A stretch of DNA of 28,645 nucleotides from JBMTVN01 sp046047235 (lineage in GTDB: Bacteria; Verrucomicrobiota; Verrucomicrobiia; Limisphaerales; JAHDYP01). Each line of letters starts with the position of its first letter. The first letter of the stretch is position 1. The notes beneath the pieces are model-generated. The model saw only the letters and a list, made by a program, of their open reading frames with translations. It was not told the origin of the DNA and did no database searches. Shown in pieces: positions 1 to 7,372 of the stretch. A program made the translations under genes and the position numbers. Where the stretch lies: positions 1 to 28,645 of the forward strand of contig JBJOII010000046.1 of assembly GCA_046047235.1 (NCBI GenBank), read 5' to 3'.

Positions 1-111
1 ATCGTGCGTCACAAACGACTCCACCCCCAAACGCCCCCCCAACCCATCCCATGCCCGCGCCAACGCTGCCGGCAAGGTCAACAATAACTGCGGGTCTCCA
101 GGGCTAGACAT
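1..111 (-). CDS. Partial unknown protein (N-terminal 37 codons only)
   Basis: An open frame begins with ATG at 111-109 and runs without a stop off the left edge, giving 37 codons. The start lies 13 bases after the rhodanese stop (127-125), so it looks like the third gene of a trxB-rhodanese-X operon. The peptide is rich in Leu, Gly and Ala (MSSPGDPQLLLTLPAALARA at its start) and I do not recognise it. Codons are G-rich, like neighbouring minus-strand genes. GTG codons just upstream are alternative starts. It could be a chance frame, but its spacing and codon use argue for a real gene. Confidence 0.45.
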   Translation of the reverse strand, partial: MSSPGDPQLLLTLPAALARAWDGLGGRLGVESFVTHD

Positions 112-124
112 CACCACAGTCCAC

Positions 125-454
125 TCAAAACCGCCGCACCTCCGGGTCCACCTCCAGCGACCACCGGTCAATCCCCCCAGTCAGATTCGCCACACTCTCA
201 AAACCCGACTGCTGCAAAAACTGCGCCGCCCGCATGCTCCGCATCCCATGATGACACATCACCACCACCTCCCGATCCCGCCAAAACTCCAGCTCCCCCA
301 AACGCCCCGGCAAATCCCGCAATGGAATGTGCTTCGACCCCTCAATGCTCGCAAAGGCAACCTCATCCGGCTCGCGCACATCCAATAATAGCGGCGGACC
401 CGGCTTCTTCAGCCGTTGCGCCAACTCCGTCGGCTGAATCACGCTGATAGCCAT
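125..454 (-). CDS. Single-domain rhodanese-like sulfurtransferase
   Basis: A 109-residue protein consisting of one rhodanese domain. The domain start LLLDVREPDE and the catalytic loop VVMCHHGMRS are visible; the loop Cys is the expected persulfide-carrying residue, followed by the CxxGxR signature. It has no signal peptide, so it should be cytoplasmic. Stand-alone rhodaneses of this size move sulfane sulfur between small thiols or proteins; the substrate cannot be read from sequence. Its ATG overlaps the stop of the upstream thioredoxin reductase by one base (TAATG), and a GGAGGG Shine-Dalgarno (458-463) lies three bases upstream, inside the end of trxB. This suggests translational coupling and a shared role in thiol redox or sulfur handling. 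Confidence 0.9.
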   Translation of the reverse strand: MAISVIQPTELAQRLKKPGPPLLLDVREPDEVAFASIEGSKHIPLRDLPGRLGELEFWRDREVVVMCHHGMRSMRAAQFLQQSGFESVANLTGGIDRWSLEVDPEVRRF

Positions 455-1383
455 TATCCCTCCAAACTCGCCAAATACCGCTCAGCCTCAATCGCCGCCG
501 AACACCCCATGCCCGCAGCCGTAATCGCCTGCCGATACACCCGGTCAGCACAATCACCCGCCACAAATACCCCCTCCACATTCGTCGCCGCACCCTTCAC
601 CGGAACCACATACCCCGCCTCATCCATGTCAATCACACCCTTGAACAAAGCCGTGTTCGGCACATGCCCAATCGCAATAAAGACCCCCGCACAATCCAAC
701 GTCGACTCCTCACCGGTCTTCAAATTCTTGATCTTCACCCCCGTCACCTTGTCCTGCGAAACATCCATGATGTCCGTCACCACAGAATCCCAAACCGGCT
801 TCACCTTCGCATTCGACAACACCCGCTCAGCCATCACCTTCGAGGCCCGCAACTCGTCCCGCCGATGCACCAAATACACCTCCGAAGCAAACCGCGTCAG
901 ATACAACGCCTCCTCCGCCGCACTGTCCCCACCACCCACCACCACCAACGGCTGGTTCCGGAACATCGGCAACGCCCCGTCACAGGTCGCACAATACGTC
1001 ACCCCCTTCTTCTCCAACGCTTCCTCCGATGCCAACCCCAGATGCCGGTGCCCCGCACCCGTCGCAATAATCAAAGACCGCGTCTCCACTTTCTCCCCAT
1101 CCACCGTCAACTGAATCGGACTCGACTTCAAATCCACCGCCTCCACGGTCCCGAATTCCACCCGCGCGCCGAACCGCTCGGCCTGCTTCTGCAAGCGCGT
1201 CATCAATTCATACCCGTCCACCCCCTCAGGAAAGCCCGGAAAATTCTCCACAATGCTCGTCGTGGTCAAAAGACCCCCAGGCATCGTCCCAGTCAAAACC
1301 AGTGGCTTCAAACCAGCCCGCGCAGTATATAAAGCCGCCGTGTAACCCGCACAACCACTGCCAATAATAACAACGTTCTCCAT
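454..1383 (-). CDS. trxB: Thioredoxin reductase (NADPH)
   Basis: Low-molecular-weight flavoprotein that reduces thioredoxin with NADPH in the cytoplasm. From the ATG at 1383 it is 309 residues, close to the usual bacterial length. Visible motifs are the N-terminal FAD-binding GSGCAG (residues 8-13, with Cys where Pro is usual), the redox CATC (131-134, followed by DG), the NADPH-binding GGGDSAAEEA (from about 150), the NADPH-selective HRRDELRAS, and the C-terminal FAD segment GVFVAGDC. A longer frame with 18 extra residues exists, but the family begins at MENVVIIGSG, so I chose the internal ATG. It is the first gene of an operon with the rhodanese. It diverges from the SAM hydrolase gene across about 100 bases. 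Confidence 0.95.
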   Translation of the reverse strand: MENVVIIGSGCAGYTAALYTARAGLKPLVLTGTMPGGLLTTTSIVENFPGFPEGVDGYELMTRLQKQAERFGARVEFGTVEAVDLKSSPIQLTVDGEKVETRSLIIATGAGHRHLGLASEEALEKKGVTYCATCDGALPMFRNQPLVVVGGGDSAAEEALYLTRFASEVYLVHRRDELRASKVMAERVLSNAKVKPVWDSVVTDIMDVSQDKVTGVKIKNLKTGEESTLDCAGVFIAIGHVPNTALFKGVIDMDEAGYVVPVKGAATNVEGVFVAGDCADRVYRQAITAAGMGCSAAIEAERYLASLEG

Positions 1384-1393
1384 AAATCCCGCG

Positions 1394-1422
1394 AACCTAG
1401 GTGCAGAACTCAACAAGATCAA
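1394..1422 (-). promoter_or_regulatory. Candidate sigma-70 promoter for trxB
   Basis: On the minus strand TTGATC (1422-1417) and TAGGTT (1399-1394) are separated by exactly 17 bases. The -10 ends 10 bases before the trxB ATG, so a transcript would have almost no leader. Each hexamer matches consensus only partly (4/6 and about 3/6), so this is a weak prediction. Confidence 0.3.
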
Positions 1423-1486
1423 GCCCGCCATTGCCACCTCCCCTCCCCGAAATCAACCCCCAACACCAGTCGTCAGCCCCTCCCCA

Positions 1487-2353
1487 ATGGACCCCGGCCA
1501 TACCAAATCCCAGCGCCCCAGTGTCGCAGAACCACCCCGCCCCGCGCAGCGGCGCCCTCGGATTTGCACGCCCTGCCAATCCATCACCCTCACCACAGAC
1601 TTCGGCCTCATCGACGGCTTCGCCGGCACCCTCAAAGCCGTCATCGCCCGGATCTCCCCCAAAACCACCACGATCGACCTCTCCCACAATATCCCCCCAG
1701 GCGATATCCACGCCGCCGGCTTCACTCTCCTCACCTCATCCCCCTACTGCCCGCCCAACACCATCCACGTCGCCGTCGTCGACCCCGGCGTTGGCAGCCA
1801 ACGCGCCGCCCTCGTCATCAAAACCAAGGACGCCCTCTACATCGGACCCGATAACGGACTACTCACGCTCGCGATCGGCAACCAACCCATGCTCGAATGC
1901 CGCCGCATCGAAAACCGCCAACTCTGCCTGCCCCAAGTCAGCGCCACCTTCCACGGACGCGACATCTTCGCTCCCGTCGCCGCCCATCTGGCAAAAGGAG
2001 TTCCCCTCAGCCGCGTCGGCTCCCACCACCCCAACCCCGTCCTCCTGTCCTGGCCCACCCCATTACAAACTGCCAAATGCTGGACCGGCGAAATCCTCCA
2101 TATCGACCACTTCGGCAATGCCATCACCAACCTCCCCGCTCAACTCGCAAAACCCGGCACCCAAATCCGCCTCCGCCAAAAACGCAGCCGCTCCATCCCC
2201 CTCCTCTCCTGCTACAACAGCGTCCCAGCGAACCACCCCGTCGCCGTCCCCGGCTCCAGCGGATTCATCGAAATCGCCATCAACCAAGGCTCCGCCGCCC
2301 AACAACTCCAGCTCACCCGCACCACCCCAGTCCACCTCTACTCCGGAAAATGA
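1487..2353 (+). CDS. S-adenosylmethionine hydrolase (SAM hydroxide adenosyltransferase, DUF62 family)
   Basis: Belongs to the SAM-dependent chlorinase/fluorinase superfamily. Characteristic blocks are ITLTTDFGLIDGF (33-45), VVDPGVGSQR (97-106), IGPDNGLL (119-126), FHGRDIFAP (155-163), HFGNAITN and the C-terminal SGFIEIAINQGSA. Asp99, Arg106 and His156 reproduce the Asp-Arg-His triad known from the archaeal hydrolases (D68/R75/H127 in Pyrococcus horikoshii, with the same seven-residue D-to-R spacing). This points to hydrolysis of SAM to adenosine and methionine rather than halogenation. No signal peptide is seen. The first 30 residues are unlike the family, which usually starts near ITLTTDFG. 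The true start may therefore lie downstream at a non-ATG codon such as ATT 1562. The gene diverges from trxB and precedes the racemase gene. Confidence 0.88.
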   Translation: MDPGHTKSQRPSVAEPPRPAQRRPRICTPCQSITLTTDFGLIDGFAGTLKAVIARISPKTTTIDLSHNIPPGDIHAAGFTLLTSSPYCPPNTIHVAVVDPGVGSQRAALVIKTKDALYIGPDNGLLTLAIGNQPMLECRRIENRQLCLPQVSATFHGRDIFAPVAAHLAKGVPLSRVGSHHPNPVLLSWPTPLQTAKCWTGEILHIDHFGNAITNLPAQLAKPGTQIRLRQKRSRSIPLLSCYNSVPANHPVAVPGSSGFIEIAINQGSAAQQLQLTRTTPVHLYSGK

Positions 2354-2598
2354 TAAGTTCACCCTCGCACAGGCAGGGGCACCGTCCCCTGTGCCCGCAA
2401 ATCATTACACCCCCCCAAACCATGAACCAATCCCCACCCTCTGCCATCTCCCGCACCGCGCAGCGCCCATCCCCTAACTCCCAGCTCCCGCACGCCGCAA
2501 GCGCGCAAACCTCGAACCGTTAACCAGTATCCCATATCCCATCTCCCATATCCCATATCCCATCTCCCCAACCAATAACCCCTAACCAACACTCCCCC
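2354..2598 (+). other. Intergenic spacer with a hairpin and low-complexity phrases
   Basis: The 245 bases between the SAM hydrolase and racemase genes contain no plausible gene. An imperfect hairpin, CAGGGG (2374-2379) / CCCCTG (2386-2391), follows the first stop but has no T-run, so termination is doubtful. The rest is C-rich: GAACC/TTAACC-like words, CTCCCAGCTCCC, and a heptamer array listed separately. There is no obvious Shine-Dalgarno before the racemase ATG. Confidence 0.6.
2531..2569 (-). repeat. Heptamer array with potential G-quadruplex on the minus strand
   Basis: Six CCC tracts begin at 2531, 2538, 2545, 2552, 2559 and 2566, a strict 7-base period with 4-base spacers (ATAT or ATCT). 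The minus strand therefore carries six GGG tracts separated by 4-base loops, which satisfies the usual sequence pattern for an intramolecular G-quadruplex. It lies about 30 bases upstream of the racemase start codon, on the template strand of that gene. Confidence 0.8.
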
Positions 2599-3864
2599 AT
2601 GCCCATCACTCTCGCCTACGGCCGACACCACCTCCCCCTCGACCTCGACCACCCCAACGTCACCGTCATCCAACCCCAACACACCGCCAGTCTGCCCGAC
2701 GAAAAAGCCGCCGTCCTCAACGCCCTGGATCACCCCATCGACACCCCACCCCTCCGCGAATGGATCAAGCCCGACTCCACAATCTGCATCACCTTCAGCG
2801 ACATCACCCGCGCCACCCCGAACGACCGCCTCATCCCCTGGCTCCTCGAATACCTCAAGGACATCCACCCCGATCGCATCACGCTCATCAACCAGCTCGG
2901 CACCCACCGCCCCAATACCCAGGCCGAACTCGAAACGCTCCTCACCCCCGAAGTCGTCCGGCGTTATCGCGTCCTCAACCACGAACCCGAAAACCCTGAT
3001 GCACTCGTCCAACTCGGCACCACTGGCGACGGCACCCCCGCCCTCCTCAACCGGCACCTCGTCGAGGCCGATGTCCGCATCATCACCGGCTTCATCGAAC
3101 CCCACTTCTTCGCCGGCTTCAGCGGCGGCCCCAAAGGCATCGTACCCGGTTGCGGCGGACTCCGCACCATCATGAGCAACCACGGCACCCGCAACATCAG
3201 CCACCCCAACGCCACGTTCGGCATCACCCACGGCAACCCCCTCTGGGAAGAACTCAACAACATCGCCCAACGCCCCGGCCCCAGCTTCCTCCTCAACGTC
3301 ACGCTCAACGACCAGCGCGCCATCACCGGCGTCTTCGCCGGGAACCTCGCCTCCGCCCACCAGCAAGGCACCGCCTTCGTCAAAGCCTCCGCCATGCACG
3401 CCGTCCCCCACCCCTTCGATATCGTCATCACCAGCAATAGCGGCTACCCCCTCGACCTCAACCTCTACCAGGGCGTCAAAGGCCTCAGCGCCGCCAGCCG
3501 TATCGTCCGCCCAGGCGGACTCCTCATCCTGGCCTGCGAATGTAGCGAAGGTATCCCCTCAAATAGCCCCTTCGACCAACTCCTCCGGTCCAATCCCGAC
3601 CCCAAAGCCCTCCTCCACCGCCTATCCCAACCCGGACACCACTTCCCCGAACAATGGCAGGCCCAAATCCTCGCCCAAATCCAACAACACGCCCGCGTCA
3701 TGATCCATAGCAACCTCACCCCCGAAACCCTCCAGCCCATCCACCTCACCCCCTGCCACAACATCCAAGCCACCGTCCGTCAGGAACTCCAAACCCTCGG
3801 CCCCAACACCCAAATCGCCGTCCTCCCCTACGGCCCCCTCTCCATCCCCTACATCGCCAACTAA
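2599..3864 (+). CDS. larA: LarA-family nickel-dependent lactate (2-hydroxyacid) racemase
   Basis: A 421-residue protein matching the LarA/DUF2088 family, which interconverts hydroxyacid enantiomers using the nickel-pincer (NPN) cofactor tethered to a lysine. The residues known from Lactobacillus plantarum LarA are all present at near-constant offset: Arg71 in SDITRATP (R75), His103 in LGTHRPN (H108), His169 and Lys179 in GFIEPHFFAGFSGGPKG (H174, K184) and His195 in MSNHGTRN (H200). The length fits the family. No signal peptide is seen, so it is cytoplasmic. The maturation genes larB, larC and larE are not in this window, so the cofactor must be made from elsewhere. Many homologues act on other hydroxyacids, so D/L-lactate is an inference. 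No Shine-Dalgarno precedes ATG 2599. The gene converges on the sulfatase gene. Confidence 0.88.
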   Translation: MPITLAYGRHHLPLDLDHPNVTVIQPQHTASLPDEKAAVLNALDHPIDTPPLREWIKPDSTICITFSDITRATPNDRLIPWLLEYLKDIHPDRITLINQLGTHRPNTQAELETLLTPEVVRRYRVLNHEPENPDALVQLGTTGDGTPALLNRHLVEADVRIITGFIEPHFFAGFSGGPKGIVPGCGGLRTIMSNHGTRNISHPNATFGITHGNPLWEELNNIAQRPGPSFLLNVTLNDQRAITGVFAGNLASAHQQGTAFVKASAMHAVPHPFDIVITSNSGYPLDLNLYQGVKGLSAASRIVRPGGLLILACECSEGIPSNSPFDQLLRSNPDPKALLHRLSQPGHHFPEQWQAQILAQIQQHARVMIHSNLTPETLQPIHLTPCHNIQATVRQELQTLGPNTQIAVLPYGPLSIPYIAN

Positions 3865-3904
3865 TCCCACCCGTATTCGCCACGAACGAATCCACCCCCC
3901 TCCA

Positions 3905-4010
3905 CGCTCTCCCCTCAGCCCTCAGCACTCCGCCCTTCCCGCTTTGCGCTTTGCCCTTACCGCTTGCCGCTTACCGCTCTGCGCTTGCCGCTTCGCCCTC
4001 CGCCCTCAGC
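3905..4010 (+). repeat. Low-complexity phrase repeats (CCCTCAGC / GCTTACCGC type)
   Basis: Degenerate tandem words such as CCCTCAGC, GCTTTGCGCTT and GCTTACCGCTTGCCGC follow one another without strict phase. The same words reappear at 4488-4577 and 26815-26930. They are read as G-rich on the minus strand. Confidence 0.75.
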
Positions 4011-4220
4011 GCCCTCCTGATAAACACCCAGTCATTGCACCCAACCAGGCCCCATCGAAATCGAAATCGGTATCGCTATCGAAATCGAGCGCGCCTCCAG
4101 ACCGCGTTCTACGCGGCGGCGCGTGTCACCAGAAGACCGTAGACAGAAAACAATGGCACCCCTCTCCTCTCTCCTCTCTCCCTGCGGTCCGCCACACGGA
4201 CCGCAATAGCCCTCAGCCCC
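4011..4220 (+). repeat. Composite extragenic repeat, copy A
   Basis: Begins with GCCCTCCTGATAAACACCCA, followed by GTCATTGCACCCAACC and a hexamer-like run of ATCGAAATCGAAATCGGTAT type. Next comes hairpin 1, CCGCGT (4102-4107) / ACGCGG (4111-4116) with loop TCT, then a conserved core AGAAGACCGTAGACAGAAAA and a TCTCTCC pyrimidine run. Hairpin 2 is GCGGTCCG (4184-4191) / CGGACCGC (4197-4204) with loop CCACA. The copy ends in AATAGCCCTCAGCCCC. Copies B and C share the core and both hairpins. Confidence 0.85.
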
Positions 4221-4292
4221 TCGAACCCCGACGGAGTTTCGGAGTTTCAGTGTTTCGGAACACCGACCTGAGCACGCCTCCGCGCTCTCCGT

Positions 4293-4487
4293 GCCCTCCT
4301 GTTAAAACACCCAGTCATTGCACCCAACCAAGCCCCATCGAAATCGACCGCGCCTCCTTGCCGCGTCCTACGCGGCGGCGCCTGTAGCCAGAAGACCGTA
4401 GACAGAAAACAATGGCACCCCTCTCCTCTCTCCTCTCTCCTCTCTCCCTGCGGTCCGCCACACGGACCGCAATAGCCCTCAGCCCTT
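4293..4487 (+). repeat. Composite extragenic repeat, copy B
   Basis: A direct repeat of copy A beginning GCCCTCCTGTTAAAACACCC. Hairpin 1 is CCGCGT (4361-4366) / ACGCGG (4370-4375) with loop CCT, and hairpin 2 is GCGGTCCG (4450-4457) / CGGACCGC (4463-4470) with loop CCACA. The pyrimidine run carries one more TCTCTCC-type heptamer than copy A. The ATCGAAATCG run is shorter than in A. Confidence 0.85.
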
Positions 4488-4577
4488 CCTCCTTCGCTCT
4501 TCGAGCTTCGAAGGACAGGCAGCCCTCAGCCCTCAGCCCTTTGCGCTTCCCGCTCTGCGCTTCCCGCTTACCGCTTG
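4488..4577 (-). repeat. Low-complexity phrase repeats running into the sulfatase stop
   Basis: The same CCCTCAGCCCTCAGCC and GCTTCCCGCTTACCGCTT words as elsewhere. On the minus strand the last sulfatase codons and its TAA stop (CTGAGGGCCAAGCGGTAA) are themselves in this phrase vocabulary, so the repeat appears to have supplied the end of the reading frame. Confidence 0.7.
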
Positions 4578-6472
4578 GCCCTCAGCCACTCCACCAACCG
4601 CCCCGGATACTCCCGCGCCCGTTGCACCGCCCGCGAATCCATCACCGGCACCGCCAGTATTTGACTCCTCCTCGACGCCGCTTTCGTACCCAGCGCATCC
4701 AACGCGTTCAACGCCGACACCGCCACATAAGCCCCGCTCCGCTCCGCATCCGCACACACCAACAACACATCCAACGCACGCTCCAAATCCGCATCTTCCC
4801 CATAGCGACCCAACGCCTCGGCAGCCACCACCCGCACATGTGGGGACTCATCTCCCAAAGCCTCCCGCATCTCACCCTGGGCCCGCTCCAACCCCGCTGC
4901 CCCCCGCATCAACACCCCCATCGCACCCCAAAAACGCACCGCACTATCCCTCGCACCCAGCGCCTCCACCAACACCGGCATGTCCTCCAACCCCCGTCCC
5001 GCCGCCACCTCCGCCACACCCAGCACCTCCTCCATCGGATAACTCACCCCGTCCCGCGCCATCGAATACGGCGACCCACCCCCCGCCCGCGCATGAATCT
5101 CCCCCTCAGGTAAAAAACCTACATCCCTAATAGACACCAAATGCTCACGGTTCGCCTTGCGCATCCGCTCCAAAACCTCCCCGTGCTCCATGGAGCCAGC
5201 CAGGTTCACCACCTCATCCGGATCAGCCAACAAGTCATACAACTCCTCCGGCTCCTTCAATAACCAGAACCGCGACTGCGCCGGATTCAACTCGCCCGCA
5301 TCAAACAACTCTTTCCACACCCGCGTCGTCGGCGTCTCAAACATATACCCCACATGCTGCCCCAATGGCCGGTGCAGATAATAGTTCCGCACATACACAT
5401 ACCGCCCGTCCGTCACCGACCGCACCAAATCCGGCCGCTCATCCATCCGTCCCCTCAACCCGTAATTGTACTTCCGCGGCTGCACCGCGTGCGGACCCAA
5501 AAACGCCTGCCCCTGCATAGACTCCGGCGGCTTCACCCCCGCCAAACTCAGCACCGTCGGACCCAAATCCACAAAAGCCACCATCCGGTCCGAATCACCC
5601 CCACCCACATAACCCGCCCCCGCCAACTCACGCCACGCCGGCGGCACATACACAATCAACGGAACCCGCAACCCCGAGTCCATCGCACAACGCTTGCTCC
5701 GTGGCATCCCTGAACCTGGATCCCCGTAGTAAAAAACAATCGTATCCCCCGCCAACCCCGCCTCCTCCAACTCCCCCAACACCTCCCCCACCTGACCATC
5801 CATCTCCGTCATCTTGTCATAATACTGCGCCCAATCCTGCCTCACCTCCGGCCGGTCCGGATGATACAACGGAACCCGCACCCCCGCCGGATCATGCACC
5901 GCCTCATGCGGACGCTTCCGAATCTGGCTCTCATGCGTGGTCGTGAAATTAAACACCGCGAAAAACGGCTGACCCTCCCCTCGATCCCGATAATGCGCCT
6001 TCCCCGATGACTCATCCCAAAGCCCTTCGGGCTTCTCCAAGTTGTAGTCCTCCTTGCTGTTGTTTGAACAATAGTAACCCTGCTCCCGCAGCAACTGCGG
6101 ATACATCGCAAAACCCTCCGGCAACCGTGTCTGACTGCGCATGTGCTCCGACCCCGTCGAACTCGGATACATCCCCGATATCAATGCCGTCCGCGCCGGC
6201 GCACACACGGGAGCCGTGCTCCACGCATTCCGATACAACATCCCCCGCCTCCCCAGCGCATCCAGATTCGGCGTCACCGCATAACCGTCCCCATAACACC
6301 CCAGCGCCGGACCATTGTCCTCACTCGTAATCCAAAGAATATTCGGCCGCTCCACCGCCATCACCCACCCCGCCAAAAACACCCCCACACACCCCAACAA
6401 CCACCGCCCAAAACCCCACAGCCGATCCCCAACAAAACTCGCTCGTACCAATTCTAGAGACATGTGTCCCAT
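4568..6472 (-). CDS. Secreted type I sulfatase with C-terminal HEAT-like region
   Basis: A 634-residue sulfatase of the formylglycine-dependent family, which hydrolyses sulfate esters, probably on sulfated polysaccharide. The N-terminus carries a hydrophobic export segment (about 22-40: LLGCVGVFLAGWVMA), followed directly by PNILWITSEDNGP with the acidic metal ligands. The modification signature CAPARTALISG starts at Cys90 (C90-x-P92-x-R94), the cysteine converted to formylglycine. The subfamily resembles N-sulfoglucosamine sulfohydrolase-like enzymes. Roughly residues 500-600 contain alpha-helical HEAT-like units (for example SPHVRVVAAEALGRYGEDADLERAL) beyond the catalytic domain. ATG 6472 and ATG 6463 are both possible starts. 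No sulfatase-maturating enzyme gene is in the window. The last codons lie in phrase-repeat DNA. Confidence 0.9.
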   Translation of the reverse strand: MGHMSLELVRASFVGDRLWGFGRWLLGCVGVFLAGWVMAVERPNILWITSEDNGPALGCYGDGYAVTPNLDALGRRGMLYRNAWSTAPVCAPARTALISGMYPSSTGSEHMRSQTRLPEGFAMYPQLLREQGYYCSNNSKEDYNLEKPEGLWDESSGKAHYRDRGEGQPFFAVFNFTTTHESQIRKRPHEAVHDPAGVRVPLYHPDRPEVRQDWAQYYDKMTEMDGQVGEVLGELEEAGLAGDTIVFYYGDPGSGMPRSKRCAMDSGLRVPLIVYVPPAWRELAGAGYVGGGDSDRMVAFVDLGPTVLSLAGVKPPESMQGQAFLGPHAVQPRKYNYGLRGRMDERPDLVRSVTDGRYVYVRNYYLHRPLGQHVGYMFETPTTRVWKELFDAGELNPAQSRFWLLKEPEELYDLLADPDEVVNLAGSMEHGEVLERMRKANREHLVSIRDVGFLPEGEIHARAGGGSPYSMARDGVSYPMEEVLGVAEVAAGRGLEDMPVLVEALGARDSAVRFWGAMGVLMRGAAGLERAQGEMREALGDESPHVRVVAAEALGRYGEDADLERALDVLLVCADAERSGAYVAVSALNALDALGTKAASRRSQILAVPVMDSRAVQRAREYPGRLVEWLRAKR

Positions 6473-6645
6473 TTATCCGTCCCCCACGCCGCCAACGCCA
6501 AGCCAAAACCGCCTCTCAAAAATCGCACAAAAGGTCGGAAAAGCGCCTCAAAAGCCACCATCGCCTTCCTTGAATCCCTCAACCTGCAACCCCCATATCC
6601 CACAAAAAGCTGAAACCCCGCACGAATTCTTGGCACACGTGCGCC

Positions 6646-6651
6646 GATAAT
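6646..6651 (+). promoter_or_regulatory. Candidate -10 element for the superoxide dismutase gene
   Basis: GATAAT lies about 80 bases before the ATG at 6730. The hexamer 17 bases upstream (GAATTC) is a poor -35, so this is a weak call. I see no Shine-Dalgarno before the start. Confidence 0.2.
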
Positions 6652-6729
6652 CTGCAGCCCTTGTGCGACCAGTTGACCTCTGCTACGTTCTCCACCTCGT
6701 TTAACAGCTAACAAAAAACTGAACCTGAT

Positions 6730-7356
6730 ATGGCACACGAATTACCCGCACTTCCCTACGCCAAGGAAGCCCTCGAACCCCACATCGACACGATGACCAT
6801 GGAAATCCACCATGGCAAACATCACAACGCCTATGTGACTAACCTCAACAAGGCCATCGCTGGAAATGCCGACCTCGAAGCAAAGTCCCTCGAAGCCCTG
6901 ATCAGTGACCTCGCCTCCGTGCCGGAAAACATCCGCGGCGCAGTCCGCAACAACGGCGGAGGCCACTGGAACCATTCGCTCTTCTGGAAGCTCCTCGCCC
7001 CCAATGCCGGAGGAAACCCCACCGGCGCCCTGGCCGATGCCATCAATACAGCCTTCGGCACCTTCGATGAATTCAAAGCCAAGTTCGAAGCCGCCGGCGC
7101 CGGCCGCTTCGGCAGCGGCTGGGTCTGGTTGCTCGCGTCCGGAGGCAAGGTCTCCATCGCTTCCACCCCCAACCAGGATAACCCCCTCATGGGTAAAGCC
7201 ATCTCCGGTTGCGAAGGCACCCCCATCCTCGGCATCGATGTCTGGGAACATGCCTACTACCTCAAATACCAAAACCGCCGTCCCGACTATCTCAAGGCCG
7301 TCTGGAGTGTGGTGAACTGGACCGAGGTCGGCAACCTCTTCGCCGCCGCGAAATAA
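6730..7356 (+). CDS. sodA: Superoxide dismutase, Mn-type (Fe/Mn family)
   Basis: A 208-residue cytoplasmic enzyme that dismutes superoxide. It starts with the family hallmark HELPALPYAKEALEPHID. The metal ligands are His27 (EIHHGKHH), His82 (HWNHSLFW), Asp170 and His174 (GIDVWEHAYYLKY). The outer-sphere Gln149 in TPNQDNPLM, together with Gly in NNGGGHWNHS, is the arrangement of manganese rather than iron enzymes, though cambialistic use cannot be excluded. It has no signal peptide. Transcribed alone, it ends at a strong terminator and converges with hisH. Its base composition is more balanced than that of the accessory genes. Confidence 0.95.
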   Translation: MAHELPALPYAKEALEPHIDTMTMEIHHGKHHNAYVTNLNKAIAGNADLEAKSLEALISDLASVPENIRGAVRNNGGGHWNHSLFWKLLAPNAGGNPTGALADAINTAFGTFDEFKAKFEAAGAGRFGSGWVWLLASGGKVSIASTPNQDNPLMGKAISGCEGTPILGIDVWEHAYYLKYQNRRPDYLKAVWSVVNWTEVGNLFAAAK

Positions 7357-7372
7357 TAACCCCTTCAACACA

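Larger units (their letters stand above)
3865..4567 (+). other. Repeat-filled convergent intergenic region
   Basis: These 703 bases between the racemase stop (plus) and the sulfatase stop (minus) hold no credible gene. Open frames here are made of repeat text. From left to right it holds low-complexity phrases (about 3905-4010), composite repeat copy A (4011-4220), a unique stretch (4221-4292), copy B (4293-4487) and more phrases up to the sulfatase stop. Confidence 0.75.

Noticed and set aside
1487..2353. A SAM-dependent fluorinase or chlorinase
   Set aside because: The conserved Asp99-Arg106-His156 triad is that of the SAM-hydrolysing members.
1401..2477. A 358-residue plus-strand frame rich in Pro, Ser and Thr
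   Set aside because: It overlaps the SAM hydrolase in another frame, has no domain character, and its composition simply reflects C-rich codons read out of frame.
2531..2569. The heptamer array as a CRISPR or minisatellite-coded peptide
   Set aside because: The units are 7 bases with no spacers and no cas genes are nearby; it is a simple tandem array.
2359..3411. A 350-residue minus-strand frame opposite the racemase
   Set aside because: It is a Gly/Glu/Asp/Val-rich mirror of NNC-ending codons; the racemase on the plus strand has all catalytic residues.
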